NCBI GenBank assembly: GCA_050292235.1
Contig: JBNKLG010000004.1
Coordinates: 1 to 64,000 of the forward strand
DNA: 64,000 bases
Origin: JBNKLG01 sp050292235
Lineage (GTDB): Bacteria; Pseudomonadota; Gammaproteobacteria; Chromatiales; Chromatiaceae
Direction of reading: 5' to 3'
Every line of letters begins with the position of its first letter. The stretch's first letter is position 1. A model generated the notes under the pieces. That model was not told where the DNA came from, made no database searches, and was given only the letters and a program-made list of their open reading frames with translations. Made by a program: the position numbers and the translations under genes. Shown piece after piece: positions 38,136 to 47,503 of this stretch.

Positions 38136-39093
38136 ACGGCCATACGCCCTTTTTGATCAACCAATAGCGGACGATATTGAGCACGCGATAGACATTTCCT
38201 CTGTCAGTTGCCTGAAGCAAAGGATGAGTAGCCAATAGCGCCAGCCCCTGCCGAACATCCGACTCAACCAACCAAGATTGCATGTCGCGCAAGGTCTCCA
38301 GTAAATGATCCCGTTTTTGATTCGGACTATCGCCCTCTTCTTGCTGTAGATACTCATAGAAAAAATTGCGCCACCAGCGAAAAGGGGATACACCAAGATA
38401 ACGATGGACCACCTCCGCCCCCTCTATGGCGACGGTGCGACGCATGCGCAACGTGATGCAGGCGTCATGCAAACGAGTACACGCCTGATAAGCATCCACA
38501 AAGCCAATCCGGCCCGGAAAATGGGAAAAAGCACGCACCCAGTATTCAAAATCAAAGGCAGTCTTCAAACTTTCATCCAGACCACCCAATCTCTCATACA
38601 ACTCACGACGAAAAAACACCGTCGGCTGGCAAATGAAACAACCCTGAGCAAAGGCATCAATGGGTGTCATTGCACCTCGAGTCGGATAATCCTCCAAATA
38701 AACACCAGAGGCATCGACATGACGACCATGTCCGTAGATCATGACCAAATCTTGATCTGCCTCCCATAGCGCCAAAACTCTCGATAAGGCACCGGGTTCG
38801 TAAAGATCATCAGAATTTAACCAGCCAATAATCTTGCCTTGAGTTTCTCCCAATGCCTGATTCAGTGCATCAGCCGGTCCCTTGTCTTGGCGAGAAAACC
38901 AACGCACACGTTTATCCCGTGCTGCATAATCATGCAGAATATCCAGCGTCCCGTCTGTCGAAGCACCATCGGCGACGATCAATTCCAGATCTGCAACAGA
39001 TTGTCCCAACACGCTATCCATGGCTGCAGGAAGATAACTCGCCTGATTCAGCGAGGGCATGATGATAGAAAAGCAGGGCAGGTTATTCGACAT
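38095..39093 (-). CDS. Glycosyltransferase family 2
   Basis: A 332-residue GT-A enzyme: SIIMPSLNQASYLPAAMDSV at the N terminus, VADGASTDGTLDIL, the DxD-type site WLNSDDLYEP and the acceptor-side FDFEYWVRAF. The C-terminal 100 residues are basic and aromatic and may bind the membrane. It faces the preceding glycosyltransferase gene, their ends overlapping by 41 bases, and lies upstream of fcl on the same strand reading away from gmd. Confidence 0.9.
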   Translation of the reverse strand: MSNNLPCFSIIMPSLNQASYLPAAMDSVLGQSVADLELIVADGASTDGTLDILHDYAARDKRVRWFSRQDKGPADALNQALGETQGKIIGWLNSDDLYEPGALSRVLALWEADQDLVMIYGHGRHVDASGVYLEDYPTRGAMTPIDAFAQGCFICQPTVFFRRELYERLGGLDESLKTAFDFEYWVRAFSHFPGRIGFVDAYQACTRLHDACITLRMRRTVAIEGAEVVHRYLGVSPFRWWRNFFYEYLQQEEGDSPNQKRDHLLETLRDMQSWLVESDVRQGLALLATHPLLQATDRGNVYRVLNIVRYWLIKKGVWPFRRWLPPLHPTGE

Positions 39094-39122
39094 TGGACCA
39101 TCTCACCTGATCACAATAGCAA

Positions 39123-40088
39123 TCAGCTTCGAAAATTGGACTGATTAGCAAGAAACCACTCGTAGGCCTGCCGAAGCCCCCCCTCCAGTTCAACATTTGC
39201 CCGCCAACCAAGAGCATTAAGACGGGAGACATCCATGAGTTTTCGGGGTATACCATCAGGCCTCGTGGCATCAAATATCAGTTTTCCTTGAAAACCCGTA
39301 ACCTTGGCAATAACTTCGGCCAGCTGACGAATACTGACCTCCTCCCCCGTACCGACGTTGATATGCGACAACATGGGCCGGGTATTGGCCTGATAAACGG
39401 CATCATCCAGCTCCATCAAGAAGATACTGGCAGCAGCCATGTCGTCCACATGCAGGAATTCCCGCTTTGGCATACCACTCCCCCAAATAACCACTTCTTC
39501 CGCGCCAGACTGAACCACCTCGTGAAAACGTCGCAGCAGAGCCGGAATGACGTGTGAATTTTCGGGATGAAAATTATCGTTGGGCCCATAAAGATTGGTG
39601 GGCATCACACTGCGATAATCACGGCCATATTGGCGATTGTAGCTTTCGCACAGTTTGATGCCTGCGATCTTGGCAATAGCGTAGGGCTCGTTGGTCGATT
39701 CCAACTCCCCAGTTAACAAGGCCTCCTCACGCATAGGTTGAGGCACTGCACGCGGATAGATGCAGGAAGAACCCAGGAACATGAGCTTCTGCACACCGCT
39801 GAGATGCGCGGCATGAATGATATTGGCCTCAATCATCAGGTTTTGATAGATGAACTCGACCGGATAGGTGTTATTGGCATGAATACCCCCCACCTTCGCA
39901 GCGGCAAGATAGACTTGATCAAAGCGATGCTGCTGAAAATAGTCTTGCACCTGAGCCTGGCGTACAAGATCCAGCTCATCACGTGCAGCAGTGATCACCG
40001 TCAGATCATCTCGATCTCGTAGCTGGCGAAAAATAGCAGAGCCAACCATGCCACGATGGCCGGCAAGAAATACACGTTGCACTGACAT
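39123..40088 (-). CDS. fcl: GDP-L-fucose synthase
   Basis: Epimerase-reductase that turns GDP-4-keto-6-deoxymannose into GDP-L-fucose. 321 residues: VFLAGHRGMVGSAI cofactor loop, FLGSSCIYPR, and the catalytic YAIAKIAGIK (YxxxK). The frame extends upstream to 40364, but the ATG at 40088 gives the family N terminus. It follows gmd by 73 bases on the same strand. Confidence 0.95.
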   Translation of the reverse strand: MSVQRVFLAGHRGMVGSAIFRQLRDRDDLTVITAARDELDLVRQAQVQDYFQQHRFDQVYLAAAKVGGIHANNTYPVEFIYQNLMIEANIIHAAHLSGVQKLMFLGSSCIYPRAVPQPMREEALLTGELESTNEPYAIAKIAGIKLCESYNRQYGRDYRSVMPTNLYGPNDNFHPENSHVIPALLRRFHEVVQSGAEEVVIWGSGMPKREFLHVDDMAAASIFLMELDDAVYQANTRPMLSHINVGTGEEVSIRQLAEVIAKVTGFQGKLIFDATRPDGIPRKLMDVSRLNALGWRANVELEGGLRQAYEWFLANQSNFRS

Positions 40089-40161
40089 ACCCCCTAACTC
40101 TATGAAGATCAAACCCTCGCCAGCAAGAACAACCAACGACGGAAACACGGTCGATTTTCTG

Positions 40162-41280
40162 CTAATTTTCCACAGAAAGTGGCACCTCATGCCCATGTGC
40201 CTTAAGAAAGGCATGCCGCTGAGCCACTTTAAGGTCTTCTGCCACCATCTCCGCACACATCTGCTGCACGCTAATCTCAGGCACCCAACCAAGCCTCTCT
40301 TTCGCTTTGGAGGGGTCGCCCAATAGAGTTTCAACCTCGGTGGGACGAAAATATCGAGGATCAACGGCTACAATGATGTCTCCCACCTTGAGAGCTGGTG
40401 CCTTATCGCCCTCAATCGAGACGACAACACCCTTTTCGTCCAAACCCTCTCCTTCAAAACGAAGAGTCAGACCAAGCTCGATGGCACTCCACGCAATAAA
40501 CTGTCTAACAGAATGCTGGACACCGGTTGCTATAACAAAATCCTCAGGGGCATCCTGTTGCAACATCAGCCATTGCATGCGCACATAGTCTTTAGCATGT
40601 CCCCAGTCTCGCATAGCATTCATATTGCCCATAAAAAGACATTTCTCCAGTCCTTGAGCAATATTTGATAAACCACGAGTAATCTTACGGGTAACAAAGG
40701 TTTCTCCCCGGCGAGGAGATTCGTGGTTAAAAAGAATGCCATTACAAGCATACATACCATACGCTTCGCGATAGTTAACCGTAATCCAATAGGAATACAG
40801 CTTTGCAGCAGCATAGGGTGAACGTGGATAAAAGGGGGTGGACTCTTTCTGAGGCACTTCTTGCACCAACCCAAAAAGCTCTGAGGTCGAAGCTTGATAA
40901 AACCGGGTTTTTTTCTCTAAACCTAGAATGCGAATTGCTTCCAAAATCCGCAAAGTGCCTATCGCCACGACATCTGCGGTGTTTTCTGGTGATTCAAAAC
41001 TGACGGCAACATGTGACTGGGCTCCAAGGTTATATACCTCATCCGGCTGCACCTGCTGGAGGATCCGAACAAGGTTAGAGGTATCCGTCAGATCACCATA
41101 ATGTAGAATAAAGTGACGGTTATCGATGTGTGGATCCTCATAGAGATGATCCACACGCTGAGTATTAAAGGATGAGGCACGACGCTTGATACCGTGAACC
41201 TCATAGCCCTTTTCGAGCAGCAATTCAGCCAAATAGGAACCATCCTGACCGGTAACGCCTGTAATCAAAGCCTTTTTCAT
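40162..41280 (-). CDS. gmd: GDP-mannose 4,6-dehydratase
   Basis: Converts GDP-mannose to GDP-4-keto-6-deoxymannose, the substrate of fcl. 372 residues: ALITGVTGQDGSYLAELL, YNLGAQSHVAVSF, the STSELFG triad segment, and YAAAKLYSYWI. Together with manB, manC and fcl it completes the GDP-fucose route within this window. Confidence 0.96.
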   Translation of the reverse strand: MKKALITGVTGQDGSYLAELLLEKGYEVHGIKRRASSFNTQRVDHLYEDPHIDNRHFILHYGDLTDTSNLVRILQQVQPDEVYNLGAQSHVAVSFESPENTADVVAIGTLRILEAIRILGLEKKTRFYQASTSELFGLVQEVPQKESTPFYPRSPYAAAKLYSYWITVNYREAYGMYACNGILFNHESPRRGETFVTRKITRGLSNIAQGLEKCLFMGNMNAMRDWGHAKDYVRMQWLMLQQDAPEDFVIATGVQHSVRQFIAWSAIELGLTLRFEGEGLDEKGVVVSIEGDKAPALKVGDIIVAVDPRYFRPTEVETLLGDPSKAKERLGWVPEISVQQMCAEMVAEDLKVAQRHAFLKAHGHEVPLSVEN

Positions 41281-41366
41281 AATAAACTCAAACTTACTAT
41301 TTTAAAAAATCGCATACTTACCACAGTAAAATTTATCTCGACTGTGACCAATGCTGCAAGATCACC

Positions 41367-41809
41367 CTATCTTTCCATCCCTTCCACGGCTTCACGATAC
41401 ACATTCAAATGACGTCGAACTGACTTGACTGGATCGTGAAATGACGCGGCCGTTTGCCGACAGGCCAATCCCCGACGCCAAACCACTGGTAAGTCCGCAG
41501 TCAGTGCCCATTCAATGCCTTTTGCAAAATCCGCCACATCCAAATAACTCGCCAAATAACCTGTGACTTTATGCTGCACAAGTTCCGGCACATGCCCAAC
41601 GGGAAAAGCAATCACTGGCGTCCCACACAACATGGCCTCTCCAACTGTAAGCGGTACATTATCTTCTCTTGATGGAAACAGAAAAGCATCAACTGCCGAA
41701 TAAGCCAAAGCCAATCGTTTATCATCTGACATATACCCAAGCGCATGCACGGGCAATGGCAGTGAAATTTTGAATTACCAAAGACAATGCGAACAAAGTG
41801 AGTGTCCTG
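41367..41809 (-). pseudogene. Remnant of a GT4 glycosyltransferase
   Basis: Only the C-terminal donor-binding part of a GT-B enzyme remains: about 129 residues from a possible TTG at 41756, with AYSAVDAFLFPSREDN and EAMLCGTPVIAFPVG. Upstream the frame closes at a TAA (41775-41777). Matching family sequence (HFVRIVFGNSKF) continues in a neighbouring frame up to another stop at 41810-41812. This is a frameshifted, truncated gene, and the N-terminal domain is gone. Its position at the join with the AT-rich block suggests damage during replacement of the locus. Confidence 0.75.
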
Positions 41810-41848
41810 TTATTGCACAGCTTTCATTACATAACCCCAAGAAAACAA

Positions 41849-43210
41849 TCAACCCAATTTGCAGACCTGCCTGACATAATCGATGAGGTCAGCACTTTGC
41901 GCAAACCAGACCTCGTCTCTTCTCGGCAATTGCTGGTAACCCCACGCAGCATGAACGAAATGCATGTTTGCCCGTTTTGCGGCCACGCGATCCACATCCA
42001 TATCTCCAATATATATACTGGATGAGGGATCGGCACCAACCGTGCAGCATGCGTGCAATAGAGAATCCGGCGCGGGCTTACCTCGATGGGAAGGTATATC
42101 TTCGGGCGTAACCAACAAGTCCAGCAGGGATTCGCCAAAAAACCGACTTACCAACTCCAACGCTCTCTCCCTTGGCTTGGAAGTCACAATCGTGATCTTG
42201 CGCTCGGCCGCCCTCAAGTCGGAAAGCAACTGCGGCATACCTTCTACAACTTCCACCTTATCCTGATAACGAGTCGAGTAATCAACGTACAAACGGTAGG
42301 CATCCGCTTGCAAGCGCTCCGGCACTCCAATTTCGATCAAAATCTGTTTAAGTGGGATTCCAACATGCTTTTTGTACTCTGAAAAAGGAATTTCCATCGA
42401 TAGTTCCTTACATACGTCCCCCCAAGTGGAACGCATTGCCTCCAGACTATCGATCAAAACACCATCAAAATCGAATGACACGTGCAGCACTTCGGCTGGC
42501 ATACCCGATGATTGCGCCAGCCCGACAAAAAAGTCGAAATCCTCGACTCCTCCCGGCGGCACAGCGTCAACATAATCCAACATATACTTTGCATATACAA
42601 AGTCACTCGGGTAATCGATATCGATAGACTCTCTTCTATCAACCTCGATCATTTTTGGCTTGGAACCAATTCTTGTACCCCTGTTCTGATATGACTCTCT
42701 CAGGAATACATAAAACCCACTGGTTTCCATATACACAGAACTCAAGCCCTGTGTTTGCGCCATATTCAGGGGATCGTAGTTGATAGGTTGATCCTGGAAC
42801 CATGCATACTTGCTATGTTTCTCCACGGAAAATGCGCTATCGTATTCACCACTCAGTACAGCATCTATTCCTTCCACTATGCTACTTGCCGCGATAAACG
42901 GTGAGGTTGGATGGCAGATAATAATAATATCGTAATCTTTGAGCGCGTTGACGGCATAGCCGAATAGTTCATTACCGAGTATATCGTCCCCATCCAGGTA
43001 TGCCGGCCGGGGAAGTAATTCGATTTTTTCGTTCAAAAGAGACATCACCTGTTTTTGACTTGTGTAGCAAAAAACATGGTCAATCTCTTCTATTTGAGAA
43101 AGTGTTTCAAATATATAGTGGCTCAGAGGTGCACCGCCCAGGTTCAAGAAATTCTTGTTGGGCAACCGTCTGGATTTCAACTTCACCGGGACAATAGCTG
43201 CAATCTTCAT
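41849..43210 (-). CDS. CMP-sugar synthetase fused to HAD phosphatase
   Basis: 453 residues in two parts. Residues 1-225 match the acylneuraminate cytidylyltransferase (NeuA/CMP-Kdo synthetase) family: IVPVKLKSRRLPNKN at the start, ICHPTSPF, and ESIDIDYPSDF. Residues 240-453 are a HAD hydrolase with all motifs: SFDFDGVLIDS (Asp247, Asp249), IVTSKPRERA, GKPAPD and YIGDMDVDRVAAKRA, plus room for a helical cap as in phosphoglycolate phosphatases. The fusion suggests that a sugar-acid phosphate is dephosphorylated and CMP-activated by one protein. No nonulosonate synthase (NeuB type) is in the window. The ATG at 43210 fits the family N terminus. Confidence 0.85.
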   Translation of the reverse strand: MKIAAIVPVKLKSRRLPNKNFLNLGGAPLSHYIFETLSQIEEIDHVFCYTSQKQVMSLLNEKIELLPRPAYLDGDDILGNELFGYAVNALKDYDIIIICHPTSPFIAASSIVEGIDAVLSGEYDSAFSVEKHSKYAWFQDQPINYDPLNMAQTQGLSSVYMETSGFYVFLRESYQNRGTRIGSKPKMIEVDRRESIDIDYPSDFVYAKYMLDYVDAVPPGGVEDFDFFVGLAQSSGMPAEVLHVSFDFDGVLIDSLEAMRSTWGDVCKELSMEIPFSEYKKHVGIPLKQILIEIGVPERLQADAYRLYVDYSTRYQDKVEVVEGMPQLLSDLRAAERKITIVTSKPRERALELVSRFFGESLLDLLVTPEDIPSHRGKPAPDSLLHACCTVGADPSSSIYIGDMDVDRVAAKRANMHFVHAAWGYQQLPRRDEVWFAQSADLIDYVRQVCKLG

Positions 43211-43280
43211 AACAAACTCCAAATTTCCTATCCAGTGCACGACCGGCACAAACGCCGTTTGAATACATCCCCGATATAAA

Positions 43281-46190
43281 TCAAGTTGTAATCATGTTCA
43301 ACATTGCATCCCACGAATGTTCTCTATGATACCTATCTGCTGCTTCGCCCAGCTTCTCCAAATCACTTGTTCCGTAGCCATTTAGAAATGCATCGATATC
43401 CTTGGCTGCCGAATCAACCTCGGTATCCACCACCAACCCAGCTTGGTATTCGTCGACGTGATCACCCAACCAGGTTCCCTTGATAGCAGCCAGCGGCTTT
43501 CCATGCAGCAAGGCATCCACAGCCAACCCGGAGGTTCTGTTGGCAAAGCCTTCAGGCATGTAAGGCACCACAATCAGGTGCGAGGCCTCGAAATATGAAT
43601 TGATCTCCTCCTCGCTCATGCCGAGGGGAAGATAAGTCAGAGAATCGACACGCTCCTCAAAGCCCACATCTCTCACGTAGCATTTGTATCCCATCCCAGC
43701 AAGCTTTGCTGCCAACTCAACACCATACTCATATCCTTTATGCATGGTATTGACACCGGGGAAAAAGATCTGCTTTTCAGACACCGAATAATCCAGCTTC
43801 TTCTCCGAAAGCTTACTGTCTTTTGCCGTCTCGTCATGAACGGACGTCGATGGATGAGGTGCAAGTGGCGCATCGTATCCAACCTTGGACTTCGCCATCT
43901 CCTCAACCGCTTTTGTTGGAGATACCAGAGAAATCGGATACTCAAACTTATCCAGAGCTTCCCTTAACTCTTTGAACCCATTGACATAATACTCAACACC
44001 AACATCCTTGATCATCTCCCAGAAAAGATCACAGGTAATGTGTGCTTTTCTCCCTTGAACCAGGTTCTGTATTTCTATTGCATGAAAAATACTTCCTGTA
44101 TACATATATACAACATCCGTATCCGGATTATAGCGAACCCGCCCAAGGGCTTCGGATAGTTCTTGACGAAACACATCACGAGAAGTCGCAATTGTCCAGG
44201 TATTCTTACTGAAAGTGGGCACCAATACGGCTTCGGGGAAACTCTGTAGTGCCTCTTCGTTTACTTCCAAATTAGACAACACAACAAAATCCAGGTCATG
44301 TTGCTTGGCGGTTTTATGGAAATTGTTGGCATAAGCATAAAAATGCCCTTGCTTATTACTTAAGTCGGGCTCAATCAGGATAATGCGCTCAACCTGGAAC
44401 TCAGCATCCTGCAGCACCGGTGAAGCAGGATCTGTCAGCAGCAATGAGCGGCTGAACGACTGCCCAGCTTTATCCATCAGCAATAGGGTTCCAGAGGTAG
44501 GACGCAAAGCGGAGAAACCAGCCCCACCCCCGACAGCGATCATATTGGCGACCAGACCCACATGATCGTCTTCATACTGCATGTCCAATTTAATGTGCAG
44601 CAGCCCCTGCGCATCTGCTTGGACGATAGAATCCTTGCCACGCTGAAGTCGAGACAATTTTGAGTACGATTGAAGATTCACCTTGAATTGTTGGCCGGGC
44701 ACTGACTCACAGAGGATATCCAAGCGAACTGACCGGACGTCCAGATAACGATGCTTGATCAACAAAGACACCATTTGCCCGGCTTTCAGTTCATATCTCT
44801 CGGCCCCGTAGATTCCAACCTTCTTTACCCCTCCGTCGAGAAAAGAGCACTGTAGAGTCTGATCCCCCATTCTCTCGATGTCTGAGGCCGCTTCCACCTT
44901 GCCTGAGTTTTGCTCTTTATCCTCACAGTGAAAAAGGTAATCCTTCAACGCCAGCCGAAACGCGGAAATCTGTTCCGCAACCTTTGGATCTCCAGCAAAA
45001 TTACAGAAGATATTACCTGCATAGTTCTGAAGGCGATACGTAACCGGGCCACTCAGGTCCAGCAGTTCAATGGCCGCTGGCAAGTCAGTTTCTTCGCGAC
45101 CGTATATTTCCCATTCGAAGATCGCACCATTTCGAATGCCGTTCATTACAATCAGGTTGTTGACTTCCGTCATCACCTTGTCATTGCTGATGACTATCGG
45201 AATAGTCGGCCGGTCTGCATAGCAGGAGCCCTCTTCGATATATCGCAGGTACTGTCCCACATGCCACGAGACCTCTTTCTCAGTACTTTCATGGAAGACA
45301 CAGGGCTTTCCCAGGTGAAAAAACCTACCGAAACTCAGCCCATCAGAAACACCATATCCATCAAAGAGGACGTCGGAGTACACTTTCAAAAACGCAGGCC
45401 AGGCCCCTTTCACATCAGCAGCACTCGATGCCCTTTTCAAAAGCCTCCCTCTAATACTCTGCTTACGAAAGATCTGATGGAAACTATTCGTACTGAAATC
45501 TCTTAGCACCACGCCCGGAAAGCTCTTTTCAACATCCTTCTTAACAGCCAGAAATGCGTGGTCATGCAATTTAATGAAATTGTTTATCAGATGCCCGCCA
45601 TTGTTCGGAATGCGATACTTGTCTCCCTTTTTCTGATACGCTGAAGAGTAGTAATTGGGATTGAATTTCGGCGTTTCCGCCATCGTCAACTCATCGTCGG
45701 TATCAGCACCCTCACCACTTGGCATGCTGTTTTCAACCATTTCCAGCCTGATACCATCCATACCCACGATATCAACGTTCTTGTAACCTTGCTGAATCAT
45801 CCATCGAATTGCCCAAGTACCGGTAGTGATGGGCATTCCCCCATTCCCTGACTCAGCAAACAATCGCCGCGCATCGCTCAGCAACAACACATTCGGCTTT
45901 TTGGCGTATTCAGGGAACTGCGATGCAAAAACATCATCCAACAGAAAGTGCTCGATACGGCCTTCCTCGATCAGCGAGCAAATATCTTTCGCCAGGGTTT
46001 TAGTCAAGACCGAATCCAAGGCAGTAAAATGGGTCGGACGATAGTCAGTATCAATCCAAGTTCGAAACGACGAGTTCATGGAATTGGTAGCATCGTAGTC
46101 CAGCCGAACACTTGCAACATCCACCAATTTTGACGAAGGGCCGTTGGCGATCACCAAGCATTTTTGATTTACATTCCGATTATTGAGCAT
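43281..46190 (-). CDS. Two-part glycosyltransferase: GT42/MptE-like N domain, GT-B C domain
   Basis: 969 residues. The first 235 resemble the GT42 sialyltransferase/DUF115 group: LVIANGPSSKLVD at the N terminus, then TTGTWAIRWMIQQGYKNVDI followed by VGMDG, and NPNYYSSAYQKKGDKY. The middle (about 430-650) is unassigned. The C-terminal 190 residues look like the donor domain of a GT-B enzyme (FPGVNTMHKGYEYGVELA, RTSGLAVDALLHGKPLA). A CMP-sugar synthetase gene lies 70 bases downstream on the same strand, which supports a CMP-sugar donor for the N domain. The frame is open to a TTG at 46226; the ATG at 46190 is preferred. Confidence 0.65.
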   Translation of the reverse strand: MLNNRNVNQKCLVIANGPSSKLVDVASVRLDYDATNSMNSSFRTWIDTDYRPTHFTALDSVLTKTLAKDICSLIEEGRIEHFLLDDVFASQFPEYAKKPNVLLLSDARRLFAESGNGGMPITTGTWAIRWMIQQGYKNVDIVGMDGIRLEMVENSMPSGEGADTDDELTMAETPKFNPNYYSSAYQKKGDKYRIPNNGGHLINNFIKLHDHAFLAVKKDVEKSFPGVVLRDFSTNSFHQIFRKQSIRGRLLKRASSAADVKGAWPAFLKVYSDVLFDGYGVSDGLSFGRFFHLGKPCVFHESTEKEVSWHVGQYLRYIEEGSCYADRPTIPIVISNDKVMTEVNNLIVMNGIRNGAIFEWEIYGREETDLPAAIELLDLSGPVTYRLQNYAGNIFCNFAGDPKVAEQISAFRLALKDYLFHCEDKEQNSGKVEAASDIERMGDQTLQCSFLDGGVKKVGIYGAERYELKAGQMVSLLIKHRYLDVRSVRLDILCESVPGQQFKVNLQSYSKLSRLQRGKDSIVQADAQGLLHIKLDMQYEDDHVGLVANMIAVGGGAGFSALRPTSGTLLLMDKAGQSFSRSLLLTDPASPVLQDAEFQVERIILIEPDLSNKQGHFYAYANNFHKTAKQHDLDFVVLSNLEVNEEALQSFPEAVLVPTFSKNTWTIATSRDVFRQELSEALGRVRYNPDTDVVYMYTGSIFHAIEIQNLVQGRKAHITCDLFWEMIKDVGVEYYVNGFKELREALDKFEYPISLVSPTKAVEEMAKSKVGYDAPLAPHPSTSVHDETAKDSKLSEKKLDYSVSEKQIFFPGVNTMHKGYEYGVELAAKLAGMGYKCYVRDVGFEERVDSLTYLPLGMSEEEINSYFEASHLIVVPYMPEGFANRTSGLAVDALLHGKPLAAIKGTWLGDHVDEYQAGLVVDTEVDSAAKDIDAFLNGYGTSDLEKLGEAADRYHREHSWDAMLNMITT

Positions 46191-46222
46191 CGTCAATCCA
46201 TCTAATAAAAACAACGGCGGAT

Positions 46223-46366
46223 TCAAGCCGCAAGTGCAGCACGGAGTGCGTCGGCAAAGACATCATAGGGTGCCCAGTAGTTTAGGCACTCATCAAATAA
46301 TGGGACACTCACTTTGTTTGTTGCCTTAAGTTCTTCCGAAAATTGTACTTGCCGCGCTGTGGTCAT
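46223..46366 (-). CDS. Possible 47-residue protein, unknown
   Basis: A short open frame (ATG 46366, TGA 46223-46225) filling the gap between the radical SAM gene and the large glycosyltransferase gene. The product is mixed acidic and hydrophobic with no signal peptide or Cys pair. There is no convincing Shine-Dalgarno, and an in-frame TGA lies just upstream of the ATG. It could be a small real gene or the tail of a lost one. Confidence 0.3.
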   Translation of the reverse strand: MTTARQVQFSEELKATNKVSVPLFDECLNYWAPYDVFADALRAALAA

Positions 46367-46372
46367 AAATCA

Positions 46373-47290
46373 TCACTGACCATGATAACGATGAGCCTCA
46401 TACCATGAGCAATTCTTACATTCAGGTGGCGGGTTGCCATTTCTAAAATCTTGTTTCAGTTCATACAATTTTTTGCTTTCGTAAGCTTCTTGTATGCGCA
46501 TCACTTGCGTTCTACCAATATAGAAATTGTCAACATCACTTGAATAATTGTACCTGCATCCGCAAGCTCTATACTTACCATTTGATGTGATTTTTAGCAT
46601 ATACAGCCTATCACAAGGGACATCCTTGTCCATATTTGGATTTTTTAATTTCATTCCCGGAAGTAAGTTTGATGGATTGATCACACCCATCCATGAATCG
46701 AATGTTGTCAATGCCGACTCTGTCACGGAGCCCCTGACAAAAGGCTCAACCAATCTATAATCAGGCAATTCCTTTATCATACTAAGCGGCCGATCAGATC
46801 GAAATTCAATCCGGATACTTTTTACTGTCTTCCACTTAGCCTCATGGAAACTCTGAAGAAGAGACAAGAGATTTTCCAGCATTTTTTTGTATTGACCGCT
46901 CCGAAAAATCTTTTTGTAAAGAGCCTGATCTAATGGTGATGTAGATATTGCTATGGAGGTTAGCCCGGATTTCAATATGCTGTCTGCACCAAACTTGTGG
47001 ATTAGGGTTGCATTTGTGTAAGTATTCAACTCATCGAAGCCTAGATTATAAGCAAAATTCACTTTGCTGATAAAATTGCTATCAGTAAATACTTCGCCAG
47101 CATAAGGAGTAAAATTAATTACTTCTCCACCAATACTCTTATAATCGAGCACGATTTTCTTATATTGCTCATAATCCATTATGATTTTCTTTCTTTTATC
47201 AAAGCGATAGGCGCAGAATACGCAGTCGGCATTGCATATATTTGATGTCTCGATGAATAATTGTTTAGGCGCTATTATTTCGGAATTCAT
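46373..47290 (-). CDS. Radical SAM protein with SPASM-like C terminus
   Basis: A 305-residue radical SAM enzyme. The [4Fe-4S] motif CxxxCxxC is at Cys19, Cys23 and Cys26 (CNADCVFC). The C-terminal region has further cysteines in a SPASM-like pattern (CDRLYMLK, CGCRY, CKNCSWYEAH), which would bind auxiliary clusters. AT-rich, like the neighbouring accessory genes. Relatives act on peptides, sugars or lipids; the capsule setting suggests sugar modification, but no substrate can be named. Confidence 0.82.
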   Translation of the reverse strand: MNSEIIAPKQLFIETSNICNADCVFCAYRFDKRKKIIMDYEQYKKIVLDYKSIGGEVINFTPYAGEVFTDSNFISKVNFAYNLGFDELNTYTNATLIHKFGADSILKSGLTSIAISTSPLDQALYKKIFRSGQYKKMLENLLSLLQSFHEAKWKTVKSIRIEFRSDRPLSMIKELPDYRLVEPFVRGSVTESALTTFDSWMGVINPSNLLPGMKLKNPNMDKDVPCDRLYMLKITSNGKYRACGCRYNYSSDVDNFYIGRTQVMRIQEAYESKKLYELKQDFRNGNPPPECKNCSWYEAHRYHGQ

Positions 47291-47503
47291 AATTACAAAT
47301 TGTTAAATGAACCAAGTGAGATTTACTCGGCGAAAAATAAAGACTGGAAACCATACACACCCAATCTGTTCGATTCTCACCATGGTTTTACAGGCTTATA
47401 TTTAACAGCACCAAATTGGATTTTCGTCAATCTAAAGCCGAGGAGATATTATCACTAATATCTAATCTATCTTTATCTCACACTCATGATTATTAAATCT
47501 TAA
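47291..47503. other. AT-rich intergenic region, no gene seen
   Basis: 213 bases between two minus-strand genes. It contains a weak 7-base AT hairpin (AGATATT/AATATCT, 47444-47463) and no credible open frame. It probably holds the promoter of the radical SAM gene. Confidence 0.5.

Noticed and set aside
41793..46318. Inverted 16-base match (AACAAAGTGAGTGTCC) at 41793-41808 and 46303-46318, possibly the ends of a mobile or inverted segment
   Set aside because: About one exact 16-base match is expected by chance in 64 kb, no transposase or target duplication is present, and upstream sequence does not continue a broken gene across the junction.
47261..47458. Plus-strand 65-codon frame in the gap before the radical SAM gene
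   Set aside because: It overlaps the radical SAM start antisense, has no ribosome site and shows no recognisable protein pattern.
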